This document shows positions 7,319 to 17,559 of a DNA stretch of 64,000 nt, piece after piece. Both the position numbers and the translations under genes were made by a program. Below the pieces are notes generated by a model, which saw only the letters and a program-made list of their open reading frames with translations, was not told where the DNA came from and ran no database searches. The stretch covers positions 1 to 64,000 of the forward strand of contig NZ_SAVB01000025.1 of assembly GCF_004022265.1 (NCBI RefSeq), given 5' to 3'. Origin of the DNA: Paenirhodobacter ferrireducens (GTDB lineage Bacteria; Pseudomonadota; Alphaproteobacteria; Rhodobacterales; Rhodobacteraceae). Numbering within the stretch: position 1 is the stretch's first letter; the number at the start of each line of letters is the position of its first letter.

Positions 7319-7378
7319 TTTCTCACCCTTATCGCGCACACCGGCTCACGGCAAATGTGTTTTTTCCCATTTGTTCCA

Positions 7379-7407
7379 TTGACGATGTGATATTTCACAC
7401 GTACTCT
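7379..7407 (+). promoter_or_regulatory. Rightward phage promoter with operator O2 in its spacer
   Basis: TTGACG (7379-7384) and TACTCT (7402-7407) are separated by 17 bp. The spacer contains TGTGA-TATT-TCACA (7386-7399), the same palindrome type as O1 at 6869-6884. The geometry matches the leftward promoter. It precedes the rightward operon that begins at 7472. Confidence 0.6.
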
Positions 7408-7471
7408 CTTCCCATCACCCGCCGCTGACACCCACCCCGGGCCGATCGCGGGATCACCGATGGAGGATCAC

Positions 7472-7606
7472 ATGGGCAAGACCCGCCTGCACGTCTCCGA
7501 CCTGCTGCTCGCGGCGCTGATCTGCGCCGGCAGCCTGGTCATCGCCCGCGCCGCGCTCGACACCGCGCTGGCGCTGCCGCAGCTTTCCGCCGGGGCGCTG
7601 GCCTGA
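7472..7606 (+). CDS. Small phage protein with one hydrophobic segment, 44 aa
   Basis: The ATG at 7472 is preceded by GGAGG at 7 nt. The protein begins MGKTRLHVSDLLLAALICAGSL and has a hydrophobic stretch at residues 10-24, so it may sit in the membrane. Its stop overlaps the next start (TGATG at 7604-7608). It is the first gene of the rightward operon under O2. The function is unknown. Confidence 0.5.
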   Translation: MGKTRLHVSDLLLAALICAGSLVIARAALDTALALPQLSAGALA

Positions 7607-7893
7607 TGGTGCTGCCCGTCTCCCCCCTCGCCCGCCTGCTCGACCGGCTCACGCCCCTCGACACCGTGGACCGCATTGACGCGATCGTCGGCGAGATCAA
7701 CGCGACCGGCGCCGGCCAGCTCTGGGTGGCCTGGCGGCCCGCCCAGAGAGTGTCAGCCGGCGTCAGGATCGAGCTGCACGGCATCAAGGCCACCGGCCGC
7801 GACATCGCATCCGCATGTGCGCGCTGGATCGCCGCGGCGGTCGATGCCGCCCCGCTCGCCGAGGCCCGCGCGCGCCTCGCGCTGACCGGCTGA
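7606..7893 (+). CDS. Hypothetical phage protein, 95 aa
   Basis: This 95-residue protein is coupled to the preceding small gene by a 1-nt stop/start overlap. It has a helical N-terminus (LARLLDRLTPLDTVDRIDAIV), a central beta-like stretch (GQLWVAWRPAQRVSAGVRIELHG) and an A-rich helical C-terminus. No domain is recognised. The 177 bp after it contain GC-rich inverted repeats and no gene before 8071. Confidence 0.5.
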   Translation: MVLPVSPLARLLDRLTPLDTVDRIDAIVGEINATGAGQLWVAWRPAQRVSAGVRIELHGIKATGRDIASACARWIAAAVDAAPLAEARARLALTG

Positions 7894-8070
7894 TTTCACG
7901 GCGGGGGCGCCGGGACCTCCCCGCCGCCGCCCGCGCAGCCGCGACCCCGGCGGCGCCACCACTCACGATGACCACAGCTGCCGCCGGGGCAGTGATCCGG
8001 GCATGTCGCCCGGTGCGGGCGGGATTGCATTCGGCTGGCACCCGCCCGCCAACCCCTCACGGAGGATCCG

Positions 8071-8475
8071 ATGTTCATGCCCCCCGCCCCCGATCCCCAG
8101 AAATCCACGCCCGCGCCGCCCCCGGGCGGCAGCGAGACGCAGGCCAGCATGGCCGACCTCACCGCCATGCCGCCGGTCGACACGGGCGGGCGGATCCCGG
8201 TCAAGAATACGCCCGCCGACGTCGCGGTCGGGGATCATCTCTACAACGTCACCGCCGAAGAACTGCGCCAGTTCATCGAGCAATTCGAGCACCTCGAAGC
8301 CGAGAAGAAGGACATCGCCGAGCAGCAGAAGGACGTGATGGCCGAGGCCAAGGCGCGGGGTTACAACACCAAGGTGATGAAGAAGATCATCGTGATGCGC
8401 AAACGCGACCACGATGATCTGGCCGCGGAAGAGGCGATCCTCGAGATCTACATGCAAGCACTTGGGGGGCGGTGA
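8071..8475 (+). CDS. Phage-encoded GapR/DUF2312 homologue, 134 aa
   Basis: The C-terminal 80 residues (YNVTAEELRQFIEQFEHLEAEKKDIAEQQKDVM, then AKARGYNTKVMKKII, then EILEIYMQALG) are the DUF2312 family. Its Caulobacter member GapR is a helical clamp that binds overtwisted DNA and stimulates topoisomerases near replication and transcription. This copy has an added proline-rich N-terminus of about 50 residues. GGAGGA lies upstream of the ATG at 8071. The TGATG junction couples it directly to the phage sliding clamp gene, suggesting a joint role in phage DNA replication. That link is inference. Confidence 0.8.
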   Translation: MFMPPAPDPQKSTPAPPPGGSETQASMADLTAMPPVDTGGRIPVKNTPADVAVGDHLYNVTAEELRQFIEQFEHLEAEKKDIAEQQKDVMAEAKARGYNTKVMKKIIVMRKRDHDDLAAEEAILEIYMQALGGR

Positions 8476-9647
8476 TGAACGCTCAATCCAAGATCTCCGC
8501 CGACACGCACCAGATCGCCAGCGCCCATATCCCGCTGGCGGAGTTTCGCCGCGCCGCACGGCTGATGGCACAGGTGGTGCCGCGCTGGAACGTTATCCCT
8601 GTGCTTGGCTATGTGCGCGTCACAATCGGCCACGGGCGCGTCAGCCTGTGCGCGACAGACCTCGACATCGAGCTGACCGTCAATATCGACGCCGATGTGG
8701 CGTTTGAGGGCGAGGCCGCGGTCATGATCCGTGCTGCCACGCTCGCATCCTTCGCGGCGGCCGCGCGGTCCGTGGTCAAGATCTCGGTGCACGCACCGGC
8801 GGTCGAGGACACGCCGAGCATGATCCTGATGGACGGCGGCGACATGGTGGTGCGTCAGCGCGCCCTGATCCCGGCCGGGGATTTCCCGCAGTTCTCCGCC
8901 TCGACCGTCAAGACCGCCACCTGGACGCAAACACCTGACGAGCTGCGACGGATGATCCACCTGTGCCGGCACTGCATCAGCGCCGAAGAGACGCGGTATT
9001 ACCTGAACGGCATCTACCTGCATGCACGCCCCGATGGCAGCACCCTGCGCGCGGTGGCGACGGACGGGCACCGTCTGGCGGTCGTGGATACCGACACGCA
9101 GATCGGCGCGATCCCCGGCCAGACGCTTAGCGCCATCATCCCGAAACAGCTGGTGGATCTGCTGAAGCAAGTCACGCGGCCCGGGGATAACGCCCCCCTG
9201 AGGGTCACGATGTGGGAGCGCCACGTGCATATTCATGGGCTGGACATCGAGGTCAGCGCAAAGCTGATCGACGGCCGTTATCCCGAATACAGCCGCGTGA
9301 TCCCCGCCGCATCCGATGCGATCTGCTGCACCATCTCCGGGGCAGAGCTGACCCGGCTGCAGCGTGCGGCGGCTGGTGCCGACTATGACGCCCATATCGC
9401 GCGCCTCGACGCCAGCAAGGGGATGATCTGCATCGGCAACCAGGACGGCGGGATAGAGATGCCGATCGGCATCAAGTGCAAGGATGGCATGGCGCCGCCG
9501 GTTTTCGGCTTCAACCTTCGCTATCTCGCCGAGCAGGGGCGGGTTACGCCGACCTTCACGGTCAAGGGCGCCAGCCCCAGAGATCCGTTCATCATCCACG
9601 GCGACGATCCAGACGCCATGTTCGTTCTTATGCCGGCGAGGGTGTGA
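8475..9647 (+). CDS. dnaN: DnaN-type beta sliding clamp, phage-encoded, 390 aa
   Basis: Residues 1-390 cover all three clamp domains. Recognisable landmarks are RWNVIPVLGYVRVTIG in domain 1, YYLNGIYLHARPDGSTLRAVATDGHRLAVVD in domain 2, IIPKQLVDLLKQV followed by LIDGRYPEYSRVIP at the domain 2/3 junction, and the C-terminal MFVLMPARV, which matches the usual VLMPxR ending. The length is slightly above the bacterial norm of 365-375. The ATG at 8475 shares its A with the stop of the GapR-like gene. It likely loads polymerase on phage DNA. No clamp loader is in the window. Confidence 0.85.
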   Translation: MNAQSKISADTHQIASAHIPLAEFRRAARLMAQVVPRWNVIPVLGYVRVTIGHGRVSLCATDLDIELTVNIDADVAFEGEAAVMIRAATLASFAAAARSVVKISVHAPAVEDTPSMILMDGGDMVVRQRALIPAGDFPQFSASTVKTATWTQTPDELRRMIHLCRHCISAEETRYYLNGIYLHARPDGSTLRAVATDGHRLAVVDTDTQIGAIPGQTLSAIIPKQLVDLLKQVTRPGDNAPLRVTMWERHVHIHGLDIEVSAKLIDGRYPEYSRVIPAASDAICCTISGAELTRLQRAAAGADYDAHIARLDASKGMICIGNQDGGIEMPIGIKCKDGMAPPVFGFNLRYLAEQGRVTPTFTVKGASPRDPFIIHGDDPDAMFVLMPARV

Positions 9648-9841
9648 TGGAACAGCCTCACCACCACCCTGCCCGCGTCAGCCTTGCGCCGCTCCCGGCG
9701 GCGCTGCGCCCGCCACACCACGATCCGCGCGCCGAGACGGCGCCGCCTCGCGACGTCATCACGCCACCGCGCCGGCCGCGCCGCCGGCCTCACGTTCTGG
9801 TCGTAGCGCTGCGCGAGATGCTGGCGGAGGTGGGCCGATGA
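9647..9841 (+). CDS. Proline/arginine-rich small phage protein, 64 aa
   Basis: This small basic protein is rich in P, R and H (MEQPHHHPARVSL...), with a short helical C-terminus (LVVALREMLAEVGR). It is coupled at both ends, by TGATG with dnaN and by ATGA with the methyltransferase-like gene, which supports translation. There is no known domain. The low-complexity composition leaves open that it mainly serves as a coupling reading frame. Confidence 0.4.
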   Translation: MEQPHHHPARVSLAPLPAALRPPHHDPRAETAPPRDVITPPRRPRRRPHVLVVALREMLAEVGR

Positions 9842-10554
9842 CCGCCCTGCGCGTCCTGATCGGCTGCGAGCGCTCGGGCATCGTGCGCCGTGCCTTCGCG
9901 GCCCGCGGGCATGATGCCTGGTCGTGCGATCTCGCCCCGGCCGAGGATGGCAGCAACCGGCACATGGTCTGCGATGTGCGCGAGGCGCTCGGCCTCGGCT
10001 GGGATCTGGCCGTCATCTGCCACCCGCCCTGCACGCGCCTCGCCAACAGCGGCGTGCGCTGGCTGACCACCCCGCCGTGCAATCCGCCCGACGAGGTCAC
10101 CGCGGCCGAGCACGCGGCCTGGCGCGGTCTCGATGAGGCGACCCGCCTGCGGATCATGTGGCGCCTGCTCGATGAGGGCGCGGCACTCTTCTCGGCGTGC
10201 TGGAGCGCGCCGGTGCCGCGGATCGCGATCGAGAACCCGGTGATGCACAAGCATGCCAAGGCCCGGATCCGCGATTTCCGCCCCTTCAGCCAAAGCGTTC
10301 AGCCCTGGCAGTTCGGCACCGATCCTGCCGGCCCGGACAACGTGACGAAGCGCACCTGCCTGTGGCTGCGCGGGCTGCCGAAGCTCACGGCCACCGGCAC
10401 GCTCGACGGCAGCACCGCGCGCGACGAGATCCACCGCGCCCCGCCCGGGCCCGGGCGCAAGGTCTTCCGCAGCCGGTTCTTTCCCGGCCTCGCGGCGGCC
10501 ATGGCCGAGCAATGGGGCGATCACGCCCTCAATGAGATCAGGAGAGCCGCATGA
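9838..10554 (+). CDS. Diverged cytosine-5 DNA methyltransferase-like protein, 238 aa
   Basis: Three C5-methyltransferase signatures appear in order: LIGCERSGIVRRAF (SAM-binding motif I) at the N-terminus, CHPPCTRLANSG (motif IV, the catalytic PC equivalent) near residue 60, and IAIENPVMHKH (motif VI, ENV equivalent) near residue 135. A C-terminal KRTCLWLRGLPKL segment is typical of this phage family. It is shorter than standard C5 enzymes and lacks an obvious large target-recognition domain. It may modify phage DNA or be catalytically reduced. It starts by ATGA overlap in the rightward operon. Confidence 0.65.
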   Translation: MTALRVLIGCERSGIVRRAFAARGHDAWSCDLAPAEDGSNRHMVCDVREALGLGWDLAVICHPPCTRLANSGVRWLTTPPCNPPDEVTAAEHAAWRGLDEATRLRIMWRLLDEGAALFSACWSAPVPRIAIENPVMHKHAKARIRDFRPFSQSVQPWQFGTDPAGPDNVTKRTCLWLRGLPKLTATGTLDGSTARDEIHRAPPGPGRKVFRSRFFPGLAAAMAEQWGDHALNEIRRAA

Positions 10555-10667
10555 GCGCTGCACCGCCAACCGGAACCATCCTCCGCCTCACCATCGAGGC
10601 CTTGGTCATCGTCGCAGCGGTTGTGCTGACGATGGTCGGAGCGAAGCGAGAAGGGAAACAGGAATGA
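10551..10667 (+). CDS. Single-span small membrane protein, 38 aa
   Basis: The 38 residues have a central hydrophobic helix (LVIVAAVVLTMVG) and a basic C-terminus (AKREGKQE). The gene is coupled by ATGA overlaps both to the methyltransferase-like gene and to the next gene. The chain of overlaps supports translation. The function is unknown; small membrane proteins of phage early operons often affect host envelope or superinfection. Confidence 0.5.
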   Translation: MSAAPPTGTILRLTIEALVIVAAVVLTMVGAKREGKQE

Positions 10668-11113
10668 GCACGATCGCTGCGGCTGTTGACCGCTATCTCA
10701 GCTATCTCAGCGACCTGCACGAACTTTCACGCGCCGCCGTAGCGCAGGCATCTGAAAATGCAGTCAGAGAGCTTGTGGCTAAGAGCTACGCGGTGGTGAG
10801 TTTCGCTGAGCAAGCTGAGGCCGAAGTTGAGCGGCTGCGGGTTCGGGCTGAACCTGTGGCATGGCTCTGCGAAGACCAGACTTTCAAGGGGGAATATCAC
10901 TTCGAGCGAAAGGCGGAGAGGGCCGCATTTTTCGAGAGCGAAGGCGACTGGACGGTGACGCCCCTCTACGCCTCCGTCACCGACCGCCCTGTGCCTGAGG
11001 TGCGCGCCGATGTGGCCACCGCCCGCGCAGCGCTCACTGAAATCGCCAGGATCAGCGCCGGGCCGATCCGCCGCATCGCGCTGGATGCGCTTGAGAAGAT
11101 GGAGACCGACTGA
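10664..11113 (+). CDS. Hypothetical phage protein, 149 aa
   Basis: The N-terminal 60 residues form a likely coiled coil (LSYLSDLHELSRAAVAQASENAVRELV...). The middle contains AEPVAWLCED and EGDWTVTPLYA, a pattern seen in many phage early proteins of unknown role. The start overlaps the preceding stop (ATGA) and the stop overlaps the excisionase-like start (TGATG). Confidence 0.55.
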   Translation: MSTIAAAVDRYLSYLSDLHELSRAAVAQASENAVRELVAKSYAVVSFAEQAEAEVERLRVRAEPVAWLCEDQTFKGEYHFERKAERAAFFESEGDWTVTPLYASVTDRPVPEVRADVATARAALTEIARISAGPIRRIALDALEKMETD

Positions 11114-11322
11114 TGGCAAGGCATGAGCAGATCATCTATGCCACTGATCGCACCGCGGCGCGCTTGCTTGACATGCGCCCGGCTGAATTTAGGGATCTGG
11201 TATCCGCGGGGGCTCTCCCCGCTCCGCTCAAAATCGGGCAGCACGAGCGTTGGTCGATTTCCGACATCGACGCTATCGTTCGCGGAACCAAGCCAAAGCC
11301 AACCGAGGAATTCGACCTTTGA
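11113..11322 (+). CDS. AlpA/MerR-type excisionase-like protein, 69 aa
   Basis: The sequence ATDRTAARLLDMRPAEFRDLVSAGALPAPLKIGQHERWSISDIDAIVRG is a winged HTH of the AlpA/excisionase (HTH_17) class, of typical length. Its stop overlaps a TTG start of the integrase (TTGA), so the two are translationally coupled. In integrative phages such proteins direct excision or regulate the integrase. Confidence 0.7.
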   Translation: MARHEQIIYATDRTAARLLDMRPAEFRDLVSAGALPAPLKIGQHERWSISDIDAIVRGTKPKPTEEFDL

Positions 11323-12356
11323 AGCGGTCTCAGAAGCCATATGTCCAGTTCAAGAAGGTCGGGGGGCGCCTGCGCCCCTACTACCGGATGACATGGTTTC
11401 AGGACGGGCGCCGGCGTGAGCGGTTCATTCCATTGCCCGATGACCCAGACTCTGAAGAATTCGACCGCGCCTATTGGGCGATCCGGTCCGGCACCAGCGA
11501 GGCGCTCAAAAAGCCCGAGCGCGATACCTGGGGAGATCTGATCCGCGCCTACCGGGCCCATCCGAAATTCACCCGCCTCGCATACAGCACCAGGAGAAGC
11601 TACGACCGCATCCTCAACGAGATCGCCGAGAAGAACGGGGACAAGGCGGTGCGCAGTATCACCCGCTCCCAGGTGCGCGCGATCCATGCGAAGTATGTCG
11701 AAACTCCGCGCCGCGCCGACTGGATGGTGCAGATCATCAGCCTGCTGCTGAACTTCGCGCGAAACACGCTCGACTGGAACGTCGAGAACGTGGCCGAGGG
11801 GATCGAGCTTTACGGCAAGCAGCGCGAGTTCGAGCCATGGCCGGACTGGATGGTCTCGGCGCTCGACACCGCCCCGGCGGCGGTTCGCACCGCGGCCGAG
11901 TTGATCCTCGGCACCGGGCAGCGCCCGAATGCGGCGATCATCATGCGCCATGACCATTTCCGAGGCGAGTGGATGGATGTTCTCGACGAGAAGACAGATA
12001 CTCGGATCGAGGTCTACAGCCCGCCAAGTCTGCGCGCGTTTCTGGCCGCGCAGCCAAAGCGCGGCACCCACATCATTGCCAAGAACCTCACCGAGCCGCT
12101 TGGATATTCCGCGATCGAGAAGGCATTCCGCGGATGGCGCACGGGGCTCGGGGCCAAGGCGAAACCCTACACGCTGCATGGCCTGCGCAAGCTCGCGATC
12201 GTGCGTTTGGCGGAGGCCGGCTGCACCGATGCGCAGATCCAGTCGATCACCAATCAGACACCGGAGATGATCGCCTATTACCGCTCCCGGGCGAATCGAA
12301 AGCGGCTGTCGAAATCGGCGATGACGATGATGGAACGGAACAAGACCGAAACATGA
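11319..12356 (+). CDS. int: Phage tyrosine integrase, 345 aa
   Basis: A TTG start at 11319, overlapping the excisionase-like stop and preceded by GAGG, gives 345 residues; the frame is open upstream to 11250 without a good start. The N-terminal core-binding region (TWGDLIRAYRAHPKFTRLAYSTRRSYDRIL) precedes a catalytic domain with ELILGTGQRPNA (first Arg), TLHGLRKLAIVRLAEAG (His-x-x-Arg) and a terminal EMIAYYRSRANRKR tyrosine region. It ends 85 bp from the 3' end of tRNA-Leu, the normal position for an integrase using a tRNA attachment site. Confidence 0.9.
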   Translation: MKRSQKPYVQFKKVGGRLRPYYRMTWFQDGRRRERFIPLPDDPDSEEFDRAYWAIRSGTSEALKKPERDTWGDLIRAYRAHPKFTRLAYSTRRSYDRILNEIAEKNGDKAVRSITRSQVRAIHAKYVETPRRADWMVQIISLLLNFARNTLDWNVENVAEGIELYGKQREFEPWPDWMVSALDTAPAAVRTAAELILGTGQRPNAAIIMRHDHFRGEWMDVLDEKTDTRIEVYSPPSLRAFLAAQPKRGTHIIAKNLTEPLGYSAIEKAFRGWRTGLGAKAKPYTLHGLRKLAIVRLAEAGCTDAQIQSITNQTPEMIAYYRSRANRKRLSKSAMTMMERNKTET

Positions 12357-12399
12357 CCGTGGGAAGCGCATGTGGGAACTGCCCGCGGGCGACCTACGC

Positions 12400-12417
12400 G
12401 ACGGAACGGGACGGAAC
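12400..12417. repeat. Direct repeat GACGGAAC beside the attachment site
   Basis: GACGGAAC occurs at 12400-12407 and 12410-12417, spaced one helical turn, between int and the tRNA. Such repeats are candidates for integrase arm-binding sites; this is inference. Confidence 0.4.
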
Positions 12418-12440
12418 GATTTTAGTGTGTGATTTCAAAC

Positions 12441-12475
12441 TGGTGCCCGAGGCGAGACTCGAACTCGCACGCCTT
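12441..12475. other. Predicted prophage attachment site (3' end of tRNA-Leu)
   Basis: The integrase gene abuts the 3' half of the tRNA gene, with the tRNA 3' end facing the prophage. The attachment core should begin at the CCA complement (12441) and extend into the T-arm. The second copy is expected left of base 1, so the core length cannot be fixed here. Confidence 0.55.
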
Positions 12476-12524
12476 GCGGCGGAGGATTTTGAATCCCCTG
12501 CGTCTACCATTCCGCCACTCGGGC
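12441..12524 (-). tRNA. tRNA-Leu (anticodon CAA)
   Basis: The minus strand folds as a class II tRNA. The acceptor stem is GCCCGAG/CTCGGGC with a discriminator A and an encoded CCA. The D-arm reads GCGGAATGGTAGACGC, the anticodon loop TTCAAAA contains CAA, there is a long variable arm, and the T-arm reads GCGAGTTCGAGTCTCGC. It is 84 nt long including CCA. It lies downstream of the ypfJ-type gene and beside the integrase, and appears intact despite the integration. Confidence 0.97.
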
Positions 12525-12591
12525 CAGTTCCTGCCCATGTAGCGGGCGGCCGGGCGACTGGCAAGGGGCTTGCCGCGCCCGGCTGCCCGGT

Positions 12592-13446
12592 TCAGGGCTC
12601 GGCCACCGAGAAGGTGTCGCAATGCGAGATGTTGCCGCTTTCATAGCCGGTCTCGAACCAGCGCTGGCGCTGTTCGGAGGTGCCGTGGGTGAAGCTGTCG
12701 GGCATCGGCCGGCGCCCGGCGTTGCGCTGAAGCGTGTCGTCGCCGATCCGCTCGGCCGCGTTCATCGCCTCGGCGATGTCGCCGCGCTCGATCGAGCCGA
12801 ACTGCTCCTCGGCGTGGAAGGCCCAGATCCCGGCCAGGCAATCGGCCTGCAGCTCGGTACGCACGGACAGCGCGTTGCTCTCCGCCTCGTCCGCCTTCGC
12901 GCGCAGCGCGTTCACCTTTGACAGAACGCCCAGTTCGTCCTGCACATGGTGGCCGATCTCATGCGCCACGACATAGGCCGCGGCGAAATCGCCCGAGGCA
13001 CCAAGCTCGCGCGACAGCGTGGTGAAGAAAGCGGTGTCGAGGTAGACCTTCTTGTCGCTCGGGCAATAGAATGGCCCGGTCGCCCCCGAGGCCGTGCCGC
13101 AGGGCGATTGCGTCACCTCGCTGTAGAGTACCAGCGTCGCCGGGTGATAAGTCCGGCCCAGCTCGTCCGTGAAGATCTTCGCCCAGACCTCCTCGGTATC
13201 GGCAAGCGTCACCGAGACGAAATCCCCCATCTGCTGGTCTTCCTCGCTGAGCGTGCCCGAAGTCTGCACCGAGGGGCCCTGCCCTCCCTGATCGAGCAAG
13301 GGCGTCAGGTCGACGCCGAAATACCAACCGACGAGGACGACCGCGAGCACACCGAGACCGCCTGCCCCGCGCAGCCCCACCGGGCTGCCCGACGCCCCAC
13401 GCCGATCCTCGATGTAGCGGCTGCCGCGCCGTCCCTGCCATTTCAT
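12592..13446 (-). CDS. ypfJ: YpfJ-family neutral zinc metallopeptidase, 284 aa
   Basis: The N-terminus is basic (MKWQGRRGSRYIEDRRG). A single membrane segment follows (LGVLAVVLVGWYFGVD, about residues 31-46), then a periplasmic domain with AAAYVVAHEIGHHVQ (zinc HExxH) and a downstream ELQADCLAGIWA, which supplies the third ligand. This matches the predicted neutral zinc metallopeptidase family. The substrate is unknown. It diverges from yqaA across 134 bp and lies upstream of the tRNA-Leu gene. Confidence 0.9.
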   Translation of the reverse strand: MKWQGRRGSRYIEDRRGASGSPVGLRGAGGLGVLAVVLVGWYFGVDLTPLLDQGGQGPSVQTSGTLSEEDQQMGDFVSVTLADTEEVWAKIFTDELGRTYHPATLVLYSEVTQSPCGTASGATGPFYCPSDKKVYLDTAFFTTLSRELGASGDFAAAYVVAHEIGHHVQDELGVLSKVNALRAKADEAESNALSVRTELQADCLAGIWAFHAEEQFGSIERGDIAEAMNAAERIGDDTLQRNAGRRPMPDSFTHGTSEQRQRWFETGYESGNISHCDTFSVAEP

Positions 13447-13580
13447 TGCACACCTCCACTGGTCACAAGCGCGAGATTAACGGTTCCGGCTCCCCCCGCA
13501 CAACGCAAAAGCTTGCGCCGCTGCTTGACCTTGCAGCGCAGAGCGGCGAGACATCAGGCGAAACCTGAGATGGGGCGCAG

Positions 13581-14159
13581 ATGATCCGACGGCTTTACGA
13601 CTGGACGATGAGCCTTGCCGGCCATCCGCGCGCGATGTGGGCGCTGGCGGCGGTGGCCTTCGTCGAAAGCTCGGTCTTTCCGATTCCGCCCGACGTGCTG
13701 ATGATTCCGATGGTTCTGGCGGCGCGTGAAAAGGCGTGGAAGATCGCCTTCGTCGCGACGCTCGCCTCGGTCGTCGGCGGCTGTCTCGGCTATGCGATCG
13801 GCTATGGCTTCATGGATGCGATCGGCAAGCCGATCCTCGAGTTCTACGGCAAGGCCGACAAGTTCGACGAGCTCGCCCTGCGCTTCAACACCTACGGCGG
13901 TTGGGCGGTGCTGGTCGCCGGCGTCACCCCCTTCCCCTACAAGGTGATCACCATCTTCTCCGGCGCGACACAGCTTTCCCTGCCACTGTTCCTCGCGGTC
14001 TCGGTCGTCGCCCGGGCGCTGCGCTTCTTCGTCGTCGCCGGGCTGCTGTGGCGCTTCGGCTCCCCGATCCGCGATTTCATCGAGCGCTGGCTCGGCCCGC
14101 TCTTCACCGCCTTCGTCGTGCTGCTGATCGGCGGTTTCTACGCCCTGAGGTATCTGTGA
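13581..14159 (+). CDS. yqaA: YqaA/DedA-family membrane protein, 192 aa
   Basis: Residues 1-192 contain several membrane helices and the DedA signatures: an E-S-S-V-F-P-I-P-P-D motif near residue 32 and a GVTPFPYKVITIFSG motif near residue 115. DedA/VTT proteins are thought to act in lipid scrambling or membrane homeostasis. The stop overlaps the dsbB start (TGATG), so the two are probably co-translated. Confidence 0.88.
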   Translation: MIRRLYDWTMSLAGHPRAMWALAAVAFVESSVFPIPPDVLMIPMVLAAREKAWKIAFVATLASVVGGCLGYAIGYGFMDAIGKPILEFYGKADKFDELALRFNTYGGWAVLVAGVTPFPYKVITIFSGATQLSLPLFLAVSVVARALRFFVVAGLLWRFGSPIRDFIERWLGPLFTAFVVLLIGGFYALRYL

Positions 14160-14641
14160 TGCTCGAGCTTCTCACCCCCCGCCGCCTCGTCGGCCTCGCC
14201 GCCTTCGGCTCTGCCGCGGTGCTGGTCGGCGCGCTGATCTTCCAGGCGATCGGCTACGCCCCTTGCGAGCTCTGCATCGAGCAACGCTGGCCGCATTTGT
14301 TCGCGGCCCTTCTCGGCGCGGCGATGCTGCTGTTCCGCCTGCCGATGGGGCTGTCGCTTCTGGGCGCGCTTGCCGCGCTCACCACCTCGGTGCTGGGGTT
14401 CTACCATTCGGGGGTCGAACGGCACATCTTCGCCGGCCCCGACGCCTGCACCTCGAACCCGGTGGGCGGGATGTCGGCGCAGGACCTGCTCGCGCAGATC
14501 CAGGCCGCGCCGCTGGTGCGCTGCGACGAGATCAGCTGGGAGATCTTCGGCATCACCATGGCGAACCTGAACGCGGTCGGCTCGCTCGTCTTCGCCGGGA
14601 TCTGGGTCTGGGCCTTTCTCAGGGGCCGCGCCACCGCCTGA
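14159..14641 (+). CDS. dsbB: DsbB-family disulfide bond formation protein, 160 aa
   Basis: Four membrane helices are visible. The first periplasmic loop carries CELCIEQRW (the CxxC pair that passes electrons to quinone). The second has Cys residues in GPDACTSNP and APLVRCDE, matching the DsbA-interacting pair. The 160 residues fit the family. It reoxidises DsbA in the periplasm. It is coupled to yqaA. Confidence 0.9.
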   Translation: MLELLTPRRLVGLAAFGSAAVLVGALIFQAIGYAPCELCIEQRWPHLFAALLGAAMLLFRLPMGLSLLGALAALTTSVLGFYHSGVERHIFAGPDACTSNPVGGMSAQDLLAQIQAAPLVRCDEISWEIFGITMANLNAVGSLVFAGIWVWAFLRGRATA

Positions 14642-14670
14642 GCCGCGCCGGTTTCCATCCGGGCGCGCCC

Positions 14671-14708
14671 TTGGGCTTTTTCTTGGCAAAAATACTCGAA
14701 TCCGCCGG
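14671..14708. repeat. Dispersed intergenic repeat, copy A (half unit)
   Basis: GGGCTTTTTCTTGGC followed by AAAAATACTC and CCGCCGG matches one arm of the inverted-repeat unit also seen near 39.7, 52.8, 57.1 and 59.3 kb. It lies between dsbB and gyrA. Confidence 0.7.
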
Positions 14709-14797
14709 TCTCCGCCCGGCACGACGCTTCGAGATTGCACCCAAACCGTTGGATCGGCTATAAGACGGCCAACAAGATCTAGAAAAAGAAGACGCGC

Positions 14798-17536
<2,739 letters not shown>

Positions 17537-17559
17537 CCTTCCGTGAAGGAGGGCAGTTG

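Noticed and set aside
7225-7431. Second minus-strand frame across operator O2
   Set aside because: It covers the O2 promoter and lacks a ribosome binding site; the 7091-7318 frame is the better candidate.
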